Shown here: in pieces, positions 51,401-62,019 of the stretch
Layout: each line of letters begins with the position of its first letter
Numbering within the stretch: position 1 is the first letter of the stretch
Origin: Ichthyophis bannanicus
Taxonomy: Eukaryota; Chordata; Amphibia; Gymnophiona; Ichthyophiidae
Direction of reading: 5' to 3'
DNA: 64,000 nt
Assembly (NCBI GenBank): GCA_033557465.1
Contig: CM066033.1
Location: forward strand, 15,873,080 to 15,937,079
The notes under the pieces: generated by a model
Database searches by the model: none
What the model was told of the DNA's origin: nothing
What the model saw: only the letters and a program-made list of their open reading frames with translations
Position numbers and translations under genes: made by a program

Positions 51401-54082
51401 AAATTTACAAATGTTCTAGCAGTTGTGTCTCATCTAATCTAATAAGAATGAGCTCAGTAGGATATGGAATCTAGCCATTGTGACTTCACTAGCGAGTTTG
51501 CCTCTCATGAATTGGAGGAATGTTCCACTATGACATCATAGTAACATAGTACAGCAGATAAAGATCAGTATGGTCCATCTAGTCTGCCTAGTAAGGTTAC
51601 AGAAGTAGGTGTGCCTACTGCTCTGTGCAGGTCACCCCAATTTGTTGAGGTATAAGAAACAGTTAAGGTTATTCTGATTTTATCCTCATGCTATATTGCC
51701 ACGCCTGGTAAGAGAAAGTCTTCACCCTATCTGCTCTGGGCCAGTGCAAGAGCTGGAACATCTCTACAGACTGCTCTCAATTTTCAGATTGCGTGAAGCC
51801 CCCATGAGGAATAGGTGGTCTGCAAACAGACAATTAGCAGTCCTCTTACTAGATCTATGGCTTCAGACAGAAATTTAGTAAAAACAGCTCTAGAGAGAGA
51901 ACCTTTTAACTTCATCTGTACTTTTGTTGGCGTCCGTGCATCACTCTACCTTTGTTTATCCAGCTCCGATTGTAAGAACATGAGGGGACATAGTTAAGTG
52001 TGTTAAATGCTTAGAGTAGGTTTTACCACGCTAACAGTTAGCACACACTAAAAGCAGCACTGCATTGAAAAACCTGCACCAAGTTTGGATCGGAGTAGAG
52101 ATAAGACATGGCTGCCAGTGATAACTAGCATGCAGCGGATACAGTTAAATACAGCTCTGCTATCAGTAGTCTGGGACCATGGCAGCTATCCACACTCAAA
52201 ATCCAAACCTCTCAAGCCGCAATCAGCCTTATTGACCTGCTGATTCTATCTCCCTTACCTGATACTATTCCCAGATTAAGAACCCCCCCTCAGATCCTAC
52301 TTTCCTGCCTCCAGCTTTTCAAAAATAGGGACGTTCCCCTGCCTGATTAAGAAAACCTACTAGGAAAAAGTACAAAGGACTCCCCTTCAATGGTGTCTTT
52401 GGGTGAGGGAGGATTAAAGAACACCCCGACCATCTCCACACTTATATGAGGGCTCCTTGGTAGTCTAATGCATTAGTTCTCAATCCAGCCCTTAAGAGCA
52501 CACCTAGGCCAGTCAGGTCTTCAGGACCTCTACAATGAATATGCAAGATATAGATCTGCATACACTGAAGACACCTTTTAAAGGGCATTTTCAGGGTCCA
52601 TTAACATATGCTTTCATGGAAAGTATGCTAAAAATAAGCATATGCATTACTTACAGAGCAAAATCACATGCACTACACTTAAAAGCAGTTTACTTCATCT
52701 CTGTGCACTGGGTTTTGTTCAGGTGTTAGAGGTAGTTTCTAACTTCACTTTACCTCAGATTATTTAGCTGGGGAGTCTTAGATAGGTTTCCCTAATTAGG
52801 GACGTGCACCAGAATCACCACCACAAGACCCCCAACCCACATATCACCCACAGTTTGGGAAGATAATTAGTTGTGTGGGTAGGTGGGATACAAGTGTGTG
52901 AGTCATTAGGGACTGTAAGAGCCCAACCCCACCCTTTGCTCATCTCTGTACCTAACAGTAACCATCTGCATTCAGCTGCCAATTTTCAAATAATTAGGGC
53001 GCGCATCCAGCACATGGTTCATGGAATTATTTCCAACCCCTCTCCATGTGTCTGACTGTGGAGCAGTGTGCAAGGTCCAGTCCTTTATCACTATGACCAT
53101 GAGCCAGTATATATAGACTACAGCTGTGGAAATTGCTTCTCCCATAAACATGCATTAGAGCAGTTTTGCTGGATTCTTTCATTCCCCGCCCATGCAGAAG
53201 ATCCACCAGCTCACCCCCCCCCCTCCTTTTCTAAGGCTAGAGGAACCCAGTGTCTCCTTATTGGCTGAATCCTACCCAGCACATCTGTTAGGTTTTATTC
53301 TCTGAAAAATTGCTATCTGCAGTCTTCCAATCCTCTTGTTTATCAGCACGTGTACCCTGTCTATTTCTAATGTAATTTATCTCCTCTCCCACCCCAAAAA
53401 AAACACAAACACATTTTAGGTTTAGCCATCTTTCCAGCTGACATACATTTGGCCATTAGATCTTTTTCAGGTGAAGTAGCCTCCAGTCAGATCTGAGCAA
53501 GTGCTTGTGCTCCCATCTCTCAGCTTGGAGGCTGCGACCTAGCAGGAACAGCAGCCTGGCAGATTGATTGCTGGCTATAGGCATGTAGGTGATTGAGCAG
53601 CACCTGTACAGTGTAGTGATGAGCTGCTGCTGGTCTGCAATACAAGCACTAAAAACACTGTAGGGCAGGTGGAATTAGGGAGGATGCACTGAGGTATGGG
53701 AAGGAGGAGCAAGGATATAATCCAAACCGGAGGTGTTACAAAGTAAGAGATGAGATCTGCCACATGTAGGGCATATGGCACATTAAAGGGACCCCTACCA
53801 GGGAGAATACTGGAGTTGGTGGAGTGATTTACACAGGTAATGAAGAGTTTATCTTATGTATAGAAAACAGCAGTCATGTGCATTTGAATCCACGGGTTGG
53901 CAACAAAAAACACAAGTGTTTGACGTGAAACGAACTATTCTGTTGACTGAAGGTAAATTTTTCAGGCAACTGGCTGGACTGAAATAGACCTTTCCTCCCC
54001 TTACCACTCACCATACAAAGACAAGATCTCTTGCTGGTAATTGACAAACATCTTGCACTGCTGGGTAGGATGTGAAGTAAGC
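51401..54082. other. Intergenic with SINE-like and MITE fragments
   Basis: 51538-51640 (GTAACATAGTACAGCAGATAAAGATCAGTATGGTCCATCTAGTCTGCC) looks like a dispersed SINE/LINE-tail repeat. 52470-52570 is a decayed CAGGGGT-type MITE half (CAGTCAGGTCTTCAGG, ATGAATATGCAAGATATA). The rest shows no gene. Confidence 0.5.
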
Positions 54083-54354
54083 GTAGTTACTCACCTGTAA
54101 CAGGTGTTCTCCAGGAGCAGCAGGAATCAGTCCTCACTTATGGGTGACGTCGGCGCCGACGGAGCCCTCGCGGAGCAATTTCCCCCAGCTTTCAAAGAAA
54201 GCCTTTGGGAATTGCAGCGCGCATGCGCGGTCGTCTTCCCGCCCGAGGGTGCCATCTTAGCCAGTCAGATGACATAGCTAAAAAAGACAGCATAAAAATT
54301 TGCAAAAAGAACATAAGCAGACGATTGCAACTCCAAGGGGAGGAGGGAGGGTAG

Positions 54355-54449
54355 TGAGGACTGATTCCTGCTGCTCCTGGAGAACACCTGTTACAGGTGA
54401 GTAACTACGCTTTCTCCAGGACCAAGCAGGAAGTCAGTCCTCACTTATG
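54355..54449 (-). repeat. Internal complementary region of DIRS copy 2
   Basis: Contains, on the plus strand, the sequence of the right end (CTGCTGCTCCTGGAGAACACCTG...GAGTAACTAC), then GC and the start of the other end (TTTCTCCAGGACCAAGCAGGAAGTC). This is the circle-junction complement expected of DIRS. Confidence 0.9.
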
Positions 54450-54587
54450 GGACTCCCAAGCTCAAGGCTACCGGAGACCCTAAGCACAAAAATGAGCTCC
54501 CTCTAGCTCAGCAGCACAGAAGGATAGAATCTTCGCTGAATTATCACCCACCGGTAGCCCACATCCGGGATGGAGGGTAGGAGTTGC

Positions 54588-55700
54588 TCAGACCTCAAAG
54601 AGATTACGGAGGACTGCCTGTCCGAAAGCACTGTCCCTACGGGACTCCCTCTCGAGACAGTAATGGACCGCAAAAGTCTGGCTCGAAGACCAAGTAGCGG
54701 CCCGGCAGATGTCTGCCAGCGGAATAGAGCGGAGGTAAGCCACTGACGTAGCCTTTGCCCGAACGCAATGAGCCGTGACTCGACTTTCTAAGGAGAGTCC
54801 GGCTGCCCCATAAGCCCAAGAGATACAGTCCGCAACCCAGATGGACAGAGTACGCTTGGAGACCGGGAGCCCCAATTTATTGGGGTCAAAAGACACAAAA
54901 AGCTGAGCAGCTTTACGGTGCTCCCGCGTACGGTCAAGGTAGAAGTTCAATGCCCTTCTACAGTCCAGGGTATGGAGTACCGTTTCAGCTCGGCTGGAGT
55001 GTGGTCTGGGAAAGAAGGTTGGAAGTACCACCTCCTGATTGATGTGAAAAGGGGAGACCACTTTAGGCAGAAATTTTGGGTGAGTCCGTAGGACTACCCT
55101 ATTCTTGTAAAACCGAATGTAAGGGGGATCAGACACGAGGGCCTGCAATTCACTTACGCGTCTAGCGGAAGTGAGGGCTATCAAGAACAGTGTTTTCCAA
55201 GACAGAAAACGGAGAGAACAGGTAGCCATAGGTTCGAAAGGCGGACAGGTGATCCGCTGCAAAACCACATTCAGGTCCCAGTCAGGTGCTGGCGGGCGCA
55301 GAGGTGGTTTAAGTAGAAGGAGACCTCGGAGAAACCTCGCTACGAGAGGGTCGCTTGAGAGAGGTCTACCGTCCACCGGCACATGATGTGCCGAAAGAGC
55401 ACTGAGGTGAACTTTGACGGAGTTGGACTTAAGTCCCAGATTAGAGAGGTGTAGCAAGTACTGCAAGATCACCGACACCGGGCAGGAGAAGGGATCCTGA
55501 GACTGTTGGGTACACCAGACTGCAAAGCGACGCCATTTAAGGGCGTAGCATTTGCGGGTAGAAGGCCGTCGCGAAGCCAAGACGACCTCCTCCACCTCCG
55601 CCGGCAGGAGAAGGGGAGCAAGGACTACCCTCTCAGCAGCCAGGCCATGAGGTTGAGAGACCTGAGGTTGGGGTGCAGTAGGGACCCCTGATCCTGAGTG
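54588..55700 (-). CDS. DIRS copy 2 tyrosine recombinase domain
   Basis: C-terminal part of an uninterrupted 1289-codon frame (58457-54588). The recombinase proper begins at about 55690 (VVLASRRPSTRKCYALKW). Catalytic elements visible are TSARRVSELQAL (Arg), VTAHCVRAKATS (H-x-x-R) and AVHYCLERES (Tyr), and the protein ends LRNLFEV before TGA at 54588-54590. All four R-H-R-Y residues are in place, so the enzyme may be functional. It would recombine a circular DNA copy into the genome. How it is translated is unclear: the frame is open back through the RT gene into gag, so it could be made as a long fusion, by shunting or from a spliced RNA. Confidence 0.88.
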   Translation of the reverse strand, partial: HSGSGVPTAPQPQVSQPHGLAAERVVLAPLLLPAEVEEVVLASRRPSTRKCYALKWRRFAVWCTQQSQDPFSCPVSVILQYLLHLSNLGLKSNSVKVHLSALSAHHVPVDGRPLSSDPLVARFLRGLLLLKPPLRPPAPDWDLNVVLQRITCPPFEPMATCSLRFLSWKTLFLIALTSARRVSELQALVSDPPYIRFYKNRVVLRTHPKFLPKVVSPFHINQEVVLPTFFPRPHSSRAETVLHTLDCRRALNFYLDRTREHRKAAQLFVSFDPNKLGLPVSKRTLSIWVADCISWAYGAAGLSLESRVTAHCVRAKATSVAYLRSIPLADICRAATWSSSQTFAVHYCLERESRRDSAFGQAVLRNLFEV

Positions 55701-57835
55701 AGGAGATCCGGTTGCACCCCCAGAGGGAACGGATCCTCCACCGCCAGTTGCAGCAGGAGCGGAAACCACGGCTGCCTGGGCCAGCGAGGGGCCACCAGGA
55801 TCATGAAGGCTTTGTCTCGGAGAACCTTGAAGAGAGTTCGAGAGACTAGCGGGATGGGAGGGAAAGCGTACAGGAGGCTCCCCGACCATGAGATCAGAAA
55901 AGCGTCCGCCGCAACCCGGAGGGGGTGTGGCTGACGAGAGCAGAAGCGAGGAAGTTGCCGGTTGTGAGGACTGGCAAAGAGATCCACCGTGGGGAGGCCC
56001 CACTTGAGGAAGAGCTTCTGAACTACCAAGGGATCCAGACGCCACTCGTGCGGCTGGAGGACCCTGCTGAGTTTGTCCGCCAGGCAATTTTCTTGGCCTG
56101 GGAGATAAACTGCCTTGAGGAGAATGCCGTGACTGACGGCCCAAGAGCAGAGCTTCTGTGCCTCCCGGCAGAGGAGGAAGGAGCCCGTGCCCCCCTGCTT
56201 GTTCACGTAGAACATGGCAACTTGATTGTCCGTCTGGACAAGGACGGACTGGTGGGAAGTCAGGTGGGAGAAGGCCTTGAGAGCCAGGCGGATCGCCCTG
56301 AGCTCCAGGAAGTTGATCTGCTGAGCAGACTCCCACGTGGTCCAGAGGCCCTGAGTACGTGCCTCCTGGCAATGTGCTCCCCAGCCCAGGAGGGATGCAT
56401 CGGTGGTCAGCACCCGGGTCAGCTGAGGTGACTGGAAAGGCATTCCGAACATGAGGTTCGGCTGCTGGAGCCACCACCGGAGAGACGAGATCAGCGGCTC
56501 GGAGACGCGCACTAGGTCTGCTAGGCCGCCTGTGGCTTGACGCCACTGCTGGCGGAGACACCATTGAGCAGACCGCATATTCAGGCGGGCATTGGGGGTC
56601 ACATGGACGGTGGAAGCCATATGGCCGAGTAGTCTCAGGAAGCGCCTGGCGGAGACCAGGGGCTGGCTGCGAAAACGGTCGGCTAGGTCCATGAGCCGTT
56701 GAGCCCTGTCGAGCGGTAGGTACGCTTGTGCCTGAGGAGTGTACAGCCTTGCGCCGATGAACTCGAGATCCTGTGAGGGGAGCAAAGTGGACTTTGCGAC
56801 CAAGTGCTGCAGAAGAGTCACCGTGCGGCGCGTGGCGTTGGTGACCTCCTGAGCGGACGCTGCTCTGATGAGCCAGTCGTCGAGGTACGGAAAGACATAG
56901 AGGCCGTGAAGCCGGAGATGGGCCGCCACGACCGCGAGACATTTTGTGAAGACTCGCGGTGCGGAGGACAGGCCAAAGGGCAGTACCCTGTACTGGTAAT
57001 GATTTCCTGCCACCACAAACCTTAGGTATTGGCGGTGGCTTGGGTGGATGAGGATGTGCGTGTAGGCATCCTTTAGATCCAAGGAGCATAGCCAATCTCC
57101 CTGCTGGAGGTAGGGCAGAAGGATTCCAAGGGTAAGCATTTTGAACTTCTCCCGCACAAGGAACTTGTTGAGGTTGCGCAAGTCCAGGATGGGTCTGAGG
57201 CCCCCTGTTCTCTTTGGTATCAGAAAATACCTTGAATAGAAGCCTTGACCTCTCAGGTGGTGTGGCACCGGTTCCACCGCCTGATCCTGCAGGAGACCTG
57301 CTAACTCCTGAAGGAGCAACTCTCTGTGCAGAGGGGGGCGCGGAGGCTCTCCCGGAAAATAGGAGGGAGGGACCTGATGGAAGTGGAGAAGGTAGCCTTC
57401 TCGCACGACCTGAAGCACCCAGGCATCTGCGGTGATGCTGGACCACCTGTGCAGGCTTGGGGGCTTGCTGCCTACGGGACCCGTTACCCCGTCCCTTGGC
57501 CTGCTGGCCCTGTTGGGGAGCTGCAGGGGCCTGATAATGGGGGTATTGTTTGTAGGCAGCCGCCTTCCTCGGGTAAAAGGACTTTTTCCCCGAGCCCTTC
57601 TTTTTCTGGGAAGGGGCGGAGGTCTTCCTAGAAAGCCTGGTCCTGGTGAGAGTCTCAGTCTCAATTTGTGCAGCCTTTTCCGCCATGGGCTTGCCAAAGA
57701 GGTTGTCGCCTCGGCAGGGGACATCGACCAACTTGTCCTGTACCCAGGGCTCAAGGTCAGACGACTGAAGCCAAGCCTGTCGGCGGGCACCGATGCCGGC
57801 TGCGGCCACTCGAGCCGAGGCTTCAAAGCCATCAT
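55625..57835 (-). CDS. DIRS copy 2 reverse transcriptase-RNase H (736 codons)
   Basis: Single open frame from an ATG at 57835; homology to the RT proper begins around SITADAWVLQVVREGYLL. RT motifs are RPILDLRNLNKFL, CSLDLKDAYTHILIHP (A), LPFGLSSAPRVFTK (B) and PYLDDWLIR (C). RNase H has TTDASLLGWGAH, LELRAIRLAL, LVQTDNQVAMFYVN and LPGQENCLADKLSR. After RNase H come FLKWGLPTVDLFAS and FPPIPLVSRTLFK blocks shared with copy 1. A few codons near 56800 (LLQHLVAKST against LLHHLGFVINVAKST in copy 1) are missing, a small in-frame deletion. The entire gene is overlapped by the open gag-to-recombinase frame. Confidence 0.92.
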   Translation of the reverse strand: MMALKPRLEWPQPASVPADRLGFSRLTLSPGYRTSWSMSPAEATTSLASPWRKRLHKLRLRLSPGPGFLGRPPPLPRKRRARGKSPFTRGRRLPTNNTPIIRPLQLPNRASRPRDGVTGPVGSKPPSLHRWSSITADAWVLQVVREGYLLHFHQVPPSYFPGEPPRPPLHRELLLQELAGLLQDQAVEPVPHHLRGQGFYSRYFLIPKRTGGLRPILDLRNLNKFLVREKFKMLTLGILLPYLQQGDWLCSLDLKDAYTHILIHPSHRQYLRFVVAGNHYQYRVLPFGLSSAPRVFTKCLAVVAAHLRLHGLYVFPYLDDWLIRAASAQEVTNATRRTVTLLQHLVAKSTLLPSQDLEFIGARLYTPQAQAYLPLDRAQRLMDLADRFRSQPLVSARRFLRLLGHMASTVHVTPNARLNMRSAQWCLRQQWRQATGGLADLVRVSEPLISSLRWWLQQPNLMFGMPFQSPQLTRVLTTDASLLGWGAHCQEARTQGLWTTWESAQQINFLELRAIRLALKAFSHLTSHQSVLVQTDNQVAMFYVNKQGGTGSFLLCREAQKLCSWAVSHGILLKAVYLPGQENCLADKLSRVLQPHEWRLDPLVVQKLFLKWGLPTVDLFASPHNRQLPRFCSRQPHPLRVAADAFLISWSGSLLYAFPPIPLVSRTLFKVLRDKAFMILVAPRWPRQPWFPLLLQLAVEDPFPLGVQPDLLTQDQGSLLHPNLRSLNLMAWLLRG

Positions 57836-59335
57836 AGGCTGCTCGGGACATGAACTTTGAGCATTCCCGAATACCCGTGGACAAGGCTAGGAACCTCCGC
57901 AAGGGCTCCTCGGAGAGACCAGCGGAGAATCCAGCTAGCTCTTTAGCCAGATCCCGGAGATACATGCCCATGTATAGCTGGTAAGTCTGGACACGACATG
58001 CGAGCATAGAGCCCTGGAAGCACTTCTTGCCAAGGCCATCCAGGTTACGGGCCTCCCTTCCAGGAGGCACCGAGGAGTGCATCTTCTGGCTCTTAAGACG
58101 ATGCATGGCCGATTCCACTACCATGGAATGGTGTGGCAGCTGTGCCTTTTGAAAGCCAGGGCTCTTGCGGACCCGATAGATAGAATCGACCCGCTTGCTC
58201 AGGACCGGCGAGGAGGCCGGACTCTCCCACATGCGGAAGAGTAGTCGTTCCAGCATAGGAGGAACCGGCACAGTAAAGTGTTCCCTCGCGGGAGAGTCAT
58301 ACTGGAGGGCGTCGAGCTCTTCGGCTCGAGGCTCCTCCTCGGGATCCGCAGGGAAGGCCAAAGCCTTGGCCATATCCCTAACGAAGTCCGAGAACCGGGC
58401 ATCCTCCGGGGGGACTGCTTCCGAGGCTCGGACTCCGGTGAGTCCGATGGGACACACCGAGTCCGGAAAGAATCAGGTGACTCTTCCTCCTCAGACTCCC
58501 AGACCGACTCCGACGAGGACTCGGTGGGGTCGGCCCGGGCAGGGTGCGGCGCCAGCCGCCCCGACGCCGAGGGAGTCGGCGTCGGCGACCTCGGTCCCGA
58601 ACGGGAGGCCGAGGGTGACCTCGACCGAGGATCGACTCGAGTTCTCATCGACTCGAGGATCGGCTCGGTCTCCGGGGTCGACTTGGACGTCGACGTCCCG
58701 GCGGTCGGGGCAGCGACGCCAGCGAAGCCAGCGAGCAGTGCCCTCTGCTGGTCCATGAAGGCAGACAGTCTGCTCTCCAAGGCCGTCAACCTGAGTCCGA
58801 GCTCAGGTGACCCAGCAGCCCCCGACTCGGGCCCCGACGGCGTCGGGCCCGACGTCGGCTGTCGCGGAGGCGAGTCCAGAAGGACCACAGGACTTACCCG
58901 GGCAGGCATCTCCGACTCCAGGCGAGGTCGCTTCGGGATGTGTTCCTTCTCCAAGGACCCGGGGCGGCTGTCGGGGCTATGCGACCTGGCCCTCGCGGAA
59001 CCAGGAGCGTCCACCGACGCCGCCCTCGCGGGTTTTTCCTTCCGACGATGGTCCCCGGAGGGAGAACCCCGGTCGGAGGAGCTCCGGCGACGGTCCGAGC
59101 TGGAGCCTTTCGACACGGAGGCCTCCGACGAGGTCCGGGTACGGCTGGGGTCAGCGAAGATTCTCTCACGCTGATGCCGCCGACTTCTCAACGCCTTTGA
59201 GGACAGTTTGCTGCAGGGCCCACAGATCAGTTCCTCATGATCCGGGCCCAGGCAGCGGAGGCAAAAGTCGTGTGTGTCGGTTAGTGACATATTTCGGTCA
59301 CACCGACCACACCGCTTAAACCCACTGGCAGCCAT
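57800..59335 (-). CDS. gag: DIRS copy 2 gag, in two frames
   Basis: Starts MAASGFKRCGRC at 59335. The Cys/His cluster (C-x2-C, HDFCLRCLGPDH, C-x2-C) lies within the first 45 residues, followed by a Ser/Pro/Arg-rich linker. Frame 1 continues to 58199, but protein similarity to copy 1 moves to the -1 frame between about 58440 and 58480. Frame 2 (open from 58457) has FSDFVRDMAKALAFP, HHSMVVESAMHRLKSQKM, GMYLRDLAKELAGF and a basic tail KKKGSGKKSFYPRKAAAY. Both genomic copies change frame at the same point, so this is either programmed, bridged by splicing, or an ancestral lesion. Role: RNA binding and packaging. Confidence 0.82.
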
Positions 59336-59736
59336 CGGGGGAAAAAGGGCCCCTGCGAGGTCAAAGGACCGGGCTGCCAGGGAAAACGAAAACGAAAGCT
59401 GACTAAGTCAGAAAAACCGAAAAAAGTAAGAGGACTCGAGACCGGCGTCGCGAGTCCGGGCGGGAAAACGATCGGCGTCGAACCGAAAGAAAAAAGGATA
59501 AAATAAAGAAGAAAATCAACTTTTTCGCGGGGACAAGACGGGGACGTCTGTAGGGCTCCGCGGAAAAAAGAAGACTGGCTAAGATGGCACCCTCGGGCGG
59601 GAAGACGACCGCGCATGCGCGCTGCAATTCCCAAAGGCTTTCTTTGAAAGCTGGGGAAAATTGCTCCGCGAGGGCTCCGTCGGCGCCGACGTCACCCATA
59701 AGTGAGGACTGACTTCCTGCTTGGTCCTGGAGAAAG

Positions 59737-60807
59737 AACCCTACAAGGAGTAGCTCAGCCTCCATAGCAAACCTGCCATACCCAACCAACCCCAACACTC
59801 AGAACAAGTACTGTAGCAGCAACCCTCCCACTGCAAAACAATGATGATTCACTTAGCCCTTAAAGCATTACTGCTCTTCCCAGCCAGTAAAAGGAGCGGC
59901 AGAGCTTAGAGCAATGGACTCAGAAGCATGGTACAAACACTACTTTTGACATTAAGCAACTTGCCTGATCTCCCATGAGCTCAGCTGCCCCCATAGCATA
60001 AGCCCTTTTGGTAAAGGCAGGCCAAACTGTAAACTACCCCACAGCAGGTGTACGACTGAACAGAACAAGCTGGACTAGACTGCAGCAGAAGAGCTTGTTA
60101 TGTACAGAAGTGGCAGCAAATCTTCATTAGAATTGCACAGGAAAAGCTTGAACTTTGTTCCCTGTAGGGCAGAGGGAAGGAGGCTGTTTAGGGAACAGCA
60201 TAGCTCCAACTTTCCTATTTTATTTCCCTTACTAGAATCTCTCTTCTCTTCACAAGCCCCCTGCCTCTAAAACAGGGTCACCTTCTCCCTGCTTCTAACC
60301 TTTTTCCAGCTGCAAATAGGTCCAGAGTTGCCGTCCTCTCCTCTGCCTGAGATATGGGCTCCCCACGGGCAGACAGCTGTGCTCTTTGCTATCATGGCTT
60401 CTGCCCTTCCTCTCCTGCCTGTGGGATATGGGGTCCCTGTGAGCAGACAGCTGCTGTCTCCCCCTCTTTATGCCAGGGGAAGTATAGGCGTGTTTGCACG
60501 TGGTTATGCATGCACAAAGCATGCATAGATAAATTCTATCCACCTGAACCTTCAGCAATAGGGTACTGAAGCAAAGCAAAACCAACCTAAATAAAGAACC
60601 CCTCCTTAGGAGAGGTGCTTCTGACCTATAGCAAGAAATAAGGCAGGAAGCCCTGCTCCCCCCTTCCCTTCAGAGAAGGAGCCAGTATTAGAGATCATTT
60701 ATGCTTTAAATTCTCTAGTCACAAAAAACTTTACACTCTAATAGAAGACTTACCCTCATGAGAAAGGGGAGTGCAGCTCAATGGGGGATTAACTCCCCTC
60801 CTAATGT
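59737..60807. other. Intergenic, downstream of the ferritin-like gene
   Basis: 60345-60470 contains two copies, about 70 bp apart, of a GATATGGG-TCCC-...GCAGACAGCTG segment. I saw no AATAAA on the minus strand that could end the ferritin transcript. Nothing else seen. Confidence 0.5.
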
Positions 60808-60951
60808 CTAGCTGCTGTCCTCACCCAGGGTCAGTTTGTCAAAAAGATACTCTCCCATGCCCACTTCTGCAGCATTAAGCCTCTTCAGATTGGTTAGGTG
60901 GTCACCCAGCATCTTGATGAGCTTCACCTCTTCCTCCAGAAAATCACACAT
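60808..60951 (-). pseudogene. Ferritin-like exon 4
   Basis: Last exon of a ferritin heavy/middle-type gene on the minus strand. The acceptor (TTTCTGGACAG) is at 60952. Coding [22 protein letters not shown]...[15 protein letters not shown] ends at TAG 60808-60810. CDFLE, GDHLTNL and [10 protein letters not shown] are ferritin helix D/E signatures. Compared with typical ferritins about five residues are missing between CDFLE and EEV, which removes part of helix D and the region of the ferroxidase Gln. The exon is otherwise colinear with exons 3 and 2, with introns at the conserved ferritin positions, so this is not a processed copy. Confidence 0.9.
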
Positions 60952-61351
60952 CTGTCCAGAAATAAAGCAGAAGACATTGCTTAGAATAGCAGAGGACACT
61001 GTAACTGAGTTCCCCATCACCCCTACAGCTCTGGAGTAGGGAAGCTACCAATGCCCAGGTATACTGTTCCTGTAATAGAGAAGCTGCACAGAAGTGTTTC
61101 AGATCAACCTATGATGCTCATAGATGATCTCATCGAGTGGCAACGCCTAAAGCACAACACATCCACTATATAAGCAATTAAGATGTAGTGCCCATCCCAC
61201 ATCTAGCTGCTATGTGATTGGTCAGACCTGTACAGGCAGCTGCATGTGACATGCGCTTATACCATCTTGAGTTGCTTTTTGGGTATTACCACCAAAAGAT
61301 AGTCCTCCAGTTAATTCTACCCCCACCCTTCCAGAAGTGGTCCATACGTAC

Positions 61352-61475
61352 ATGGGGATCAGCATGGTCTGTGGCAGTCTTGTGCAGGTCCAGCAGAGCT
61401 TGATTCACAGTCTTCTCCTGTTTTAGGATATACTCCATGGCCTGGCTCCAATTCCAACTCATCAGATTCTGGCTT
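61352..61475 (-). pseudogene. Ferritin-like exon 3, with 1-bp insertion
   Basis: Bounded by acceptor TTTGTTGCAG (61476) and donor CAT/GTACGT (61351). It starts in the phase giving KPESDE and then needs a one-base shift (GATGAGTTGG, one extra T) to give WNWSQAMEYILKQEKTVNQALLDLHKTATDHADPH. The AMEYIL...EKTVNQALLDLHKTA pattern is ferritin helix C with the ferroxidase Glu of QEK retained. Length is 124 bases, close to the usual 126. The insertion would truncate the protein. Confidence 0.9.
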
Positions 61476-61872
61476 CTGCAACAAAAGATACAGGGTGTCC
61501 AGTGAGCAGCAGTCCCAGGAAACTGCCTGCAAATTGCTAGGCTGGGACCACCAAACATAAGCTATTGTGTGGGGTAAACCTGGGCCTGTAAATTCTCTAG
61601 TTGAAAATTAAAGGACTTAGTCTAGGAATACAAGGAACAGCACCATATGACAGGTTTGATGGCCATAGAGATTATTTTTTTTAAATATTACAACAGCTAA
61701 GGTATTGTATCAGGCAGCAGATTCCATAACCAGACAAGCAATGGTTCACATTCTTAGAATTAGGAGAGACAGACCAAAGGCCCTGGTTACCTTCCATCTG
61801 CCTAACTTTACCCTCTCACCCTGCAAGACAAGCCTAAGGTACAGGTTCCAGCCAGCCCCACTCTCCTATTAC

Positions 61873-62019
61873 CTTCACATCCTGCAGAACCACACGTCCT
61901 CCATGCTTGTTCTGGAATGTCAGGAAGCGCTCCGACTACTCCCGCTTCTCCTCAGACTGCGGCTGAAAGAACTTGGAGAACTTAGCCAGGGCCACATCAT
62001 CCTGGTCAATGTAACATGC
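61873..62019 (-). pseudogene. Ferritin-like exon 2, with premature TAG
   Basis: 147 bases, the usual size of ferritin exon 2, between acceptor CTGTTCCAG (62020) and donor AAG/GTAATAGG (61872). Coding reads CYIDQDDVALAKFSKFF, then QPQSEEKRE, a TAG codon, and SERFLTFQNKHGGRVVLQDVK. FQNKHGGRVVLQD is the conserved helix B/C loop; SEEKRE precedes the ferroxidase position, where the TAG sits (a Tyr or His codon in relatives). Exon 1 is not found in the remaining 2 kb of the window. A short copy of the exon 2 start (CAATGTAACATGCCTG) recurs at 62149-62164. Confidence 0.9.

Larger units (their letters stand above)
54083..59736 (-). mobile_element. DIRS1-like retroelement, copy 2 (well preserved)
   Basis: Mirror-image organisation to copy 1. 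The 5' inverted terminal repeat is at about 59575-59736 and the 3' one at 54083-54275. The internal complementary region at 54355-54449 joins the complements of both ends (GTGAGGACTGATTCC... and CTCCAGGACCAAGCAGG...). All three genes are open over long distances: gag, RT-RNase H (736 codons) and recombinase. Flanks are GTGAAGTAAGC on one side and AACCCTACAAGG on the other, with no duplication. The long open frames suggest it was active recently. Confidence 0.94.

Noticed and set aside
60328..60585. Open frames at 60328-60585 on both strands as genes
   Set aside because: They coincide with a short duplicated segment and show no domain or start context.
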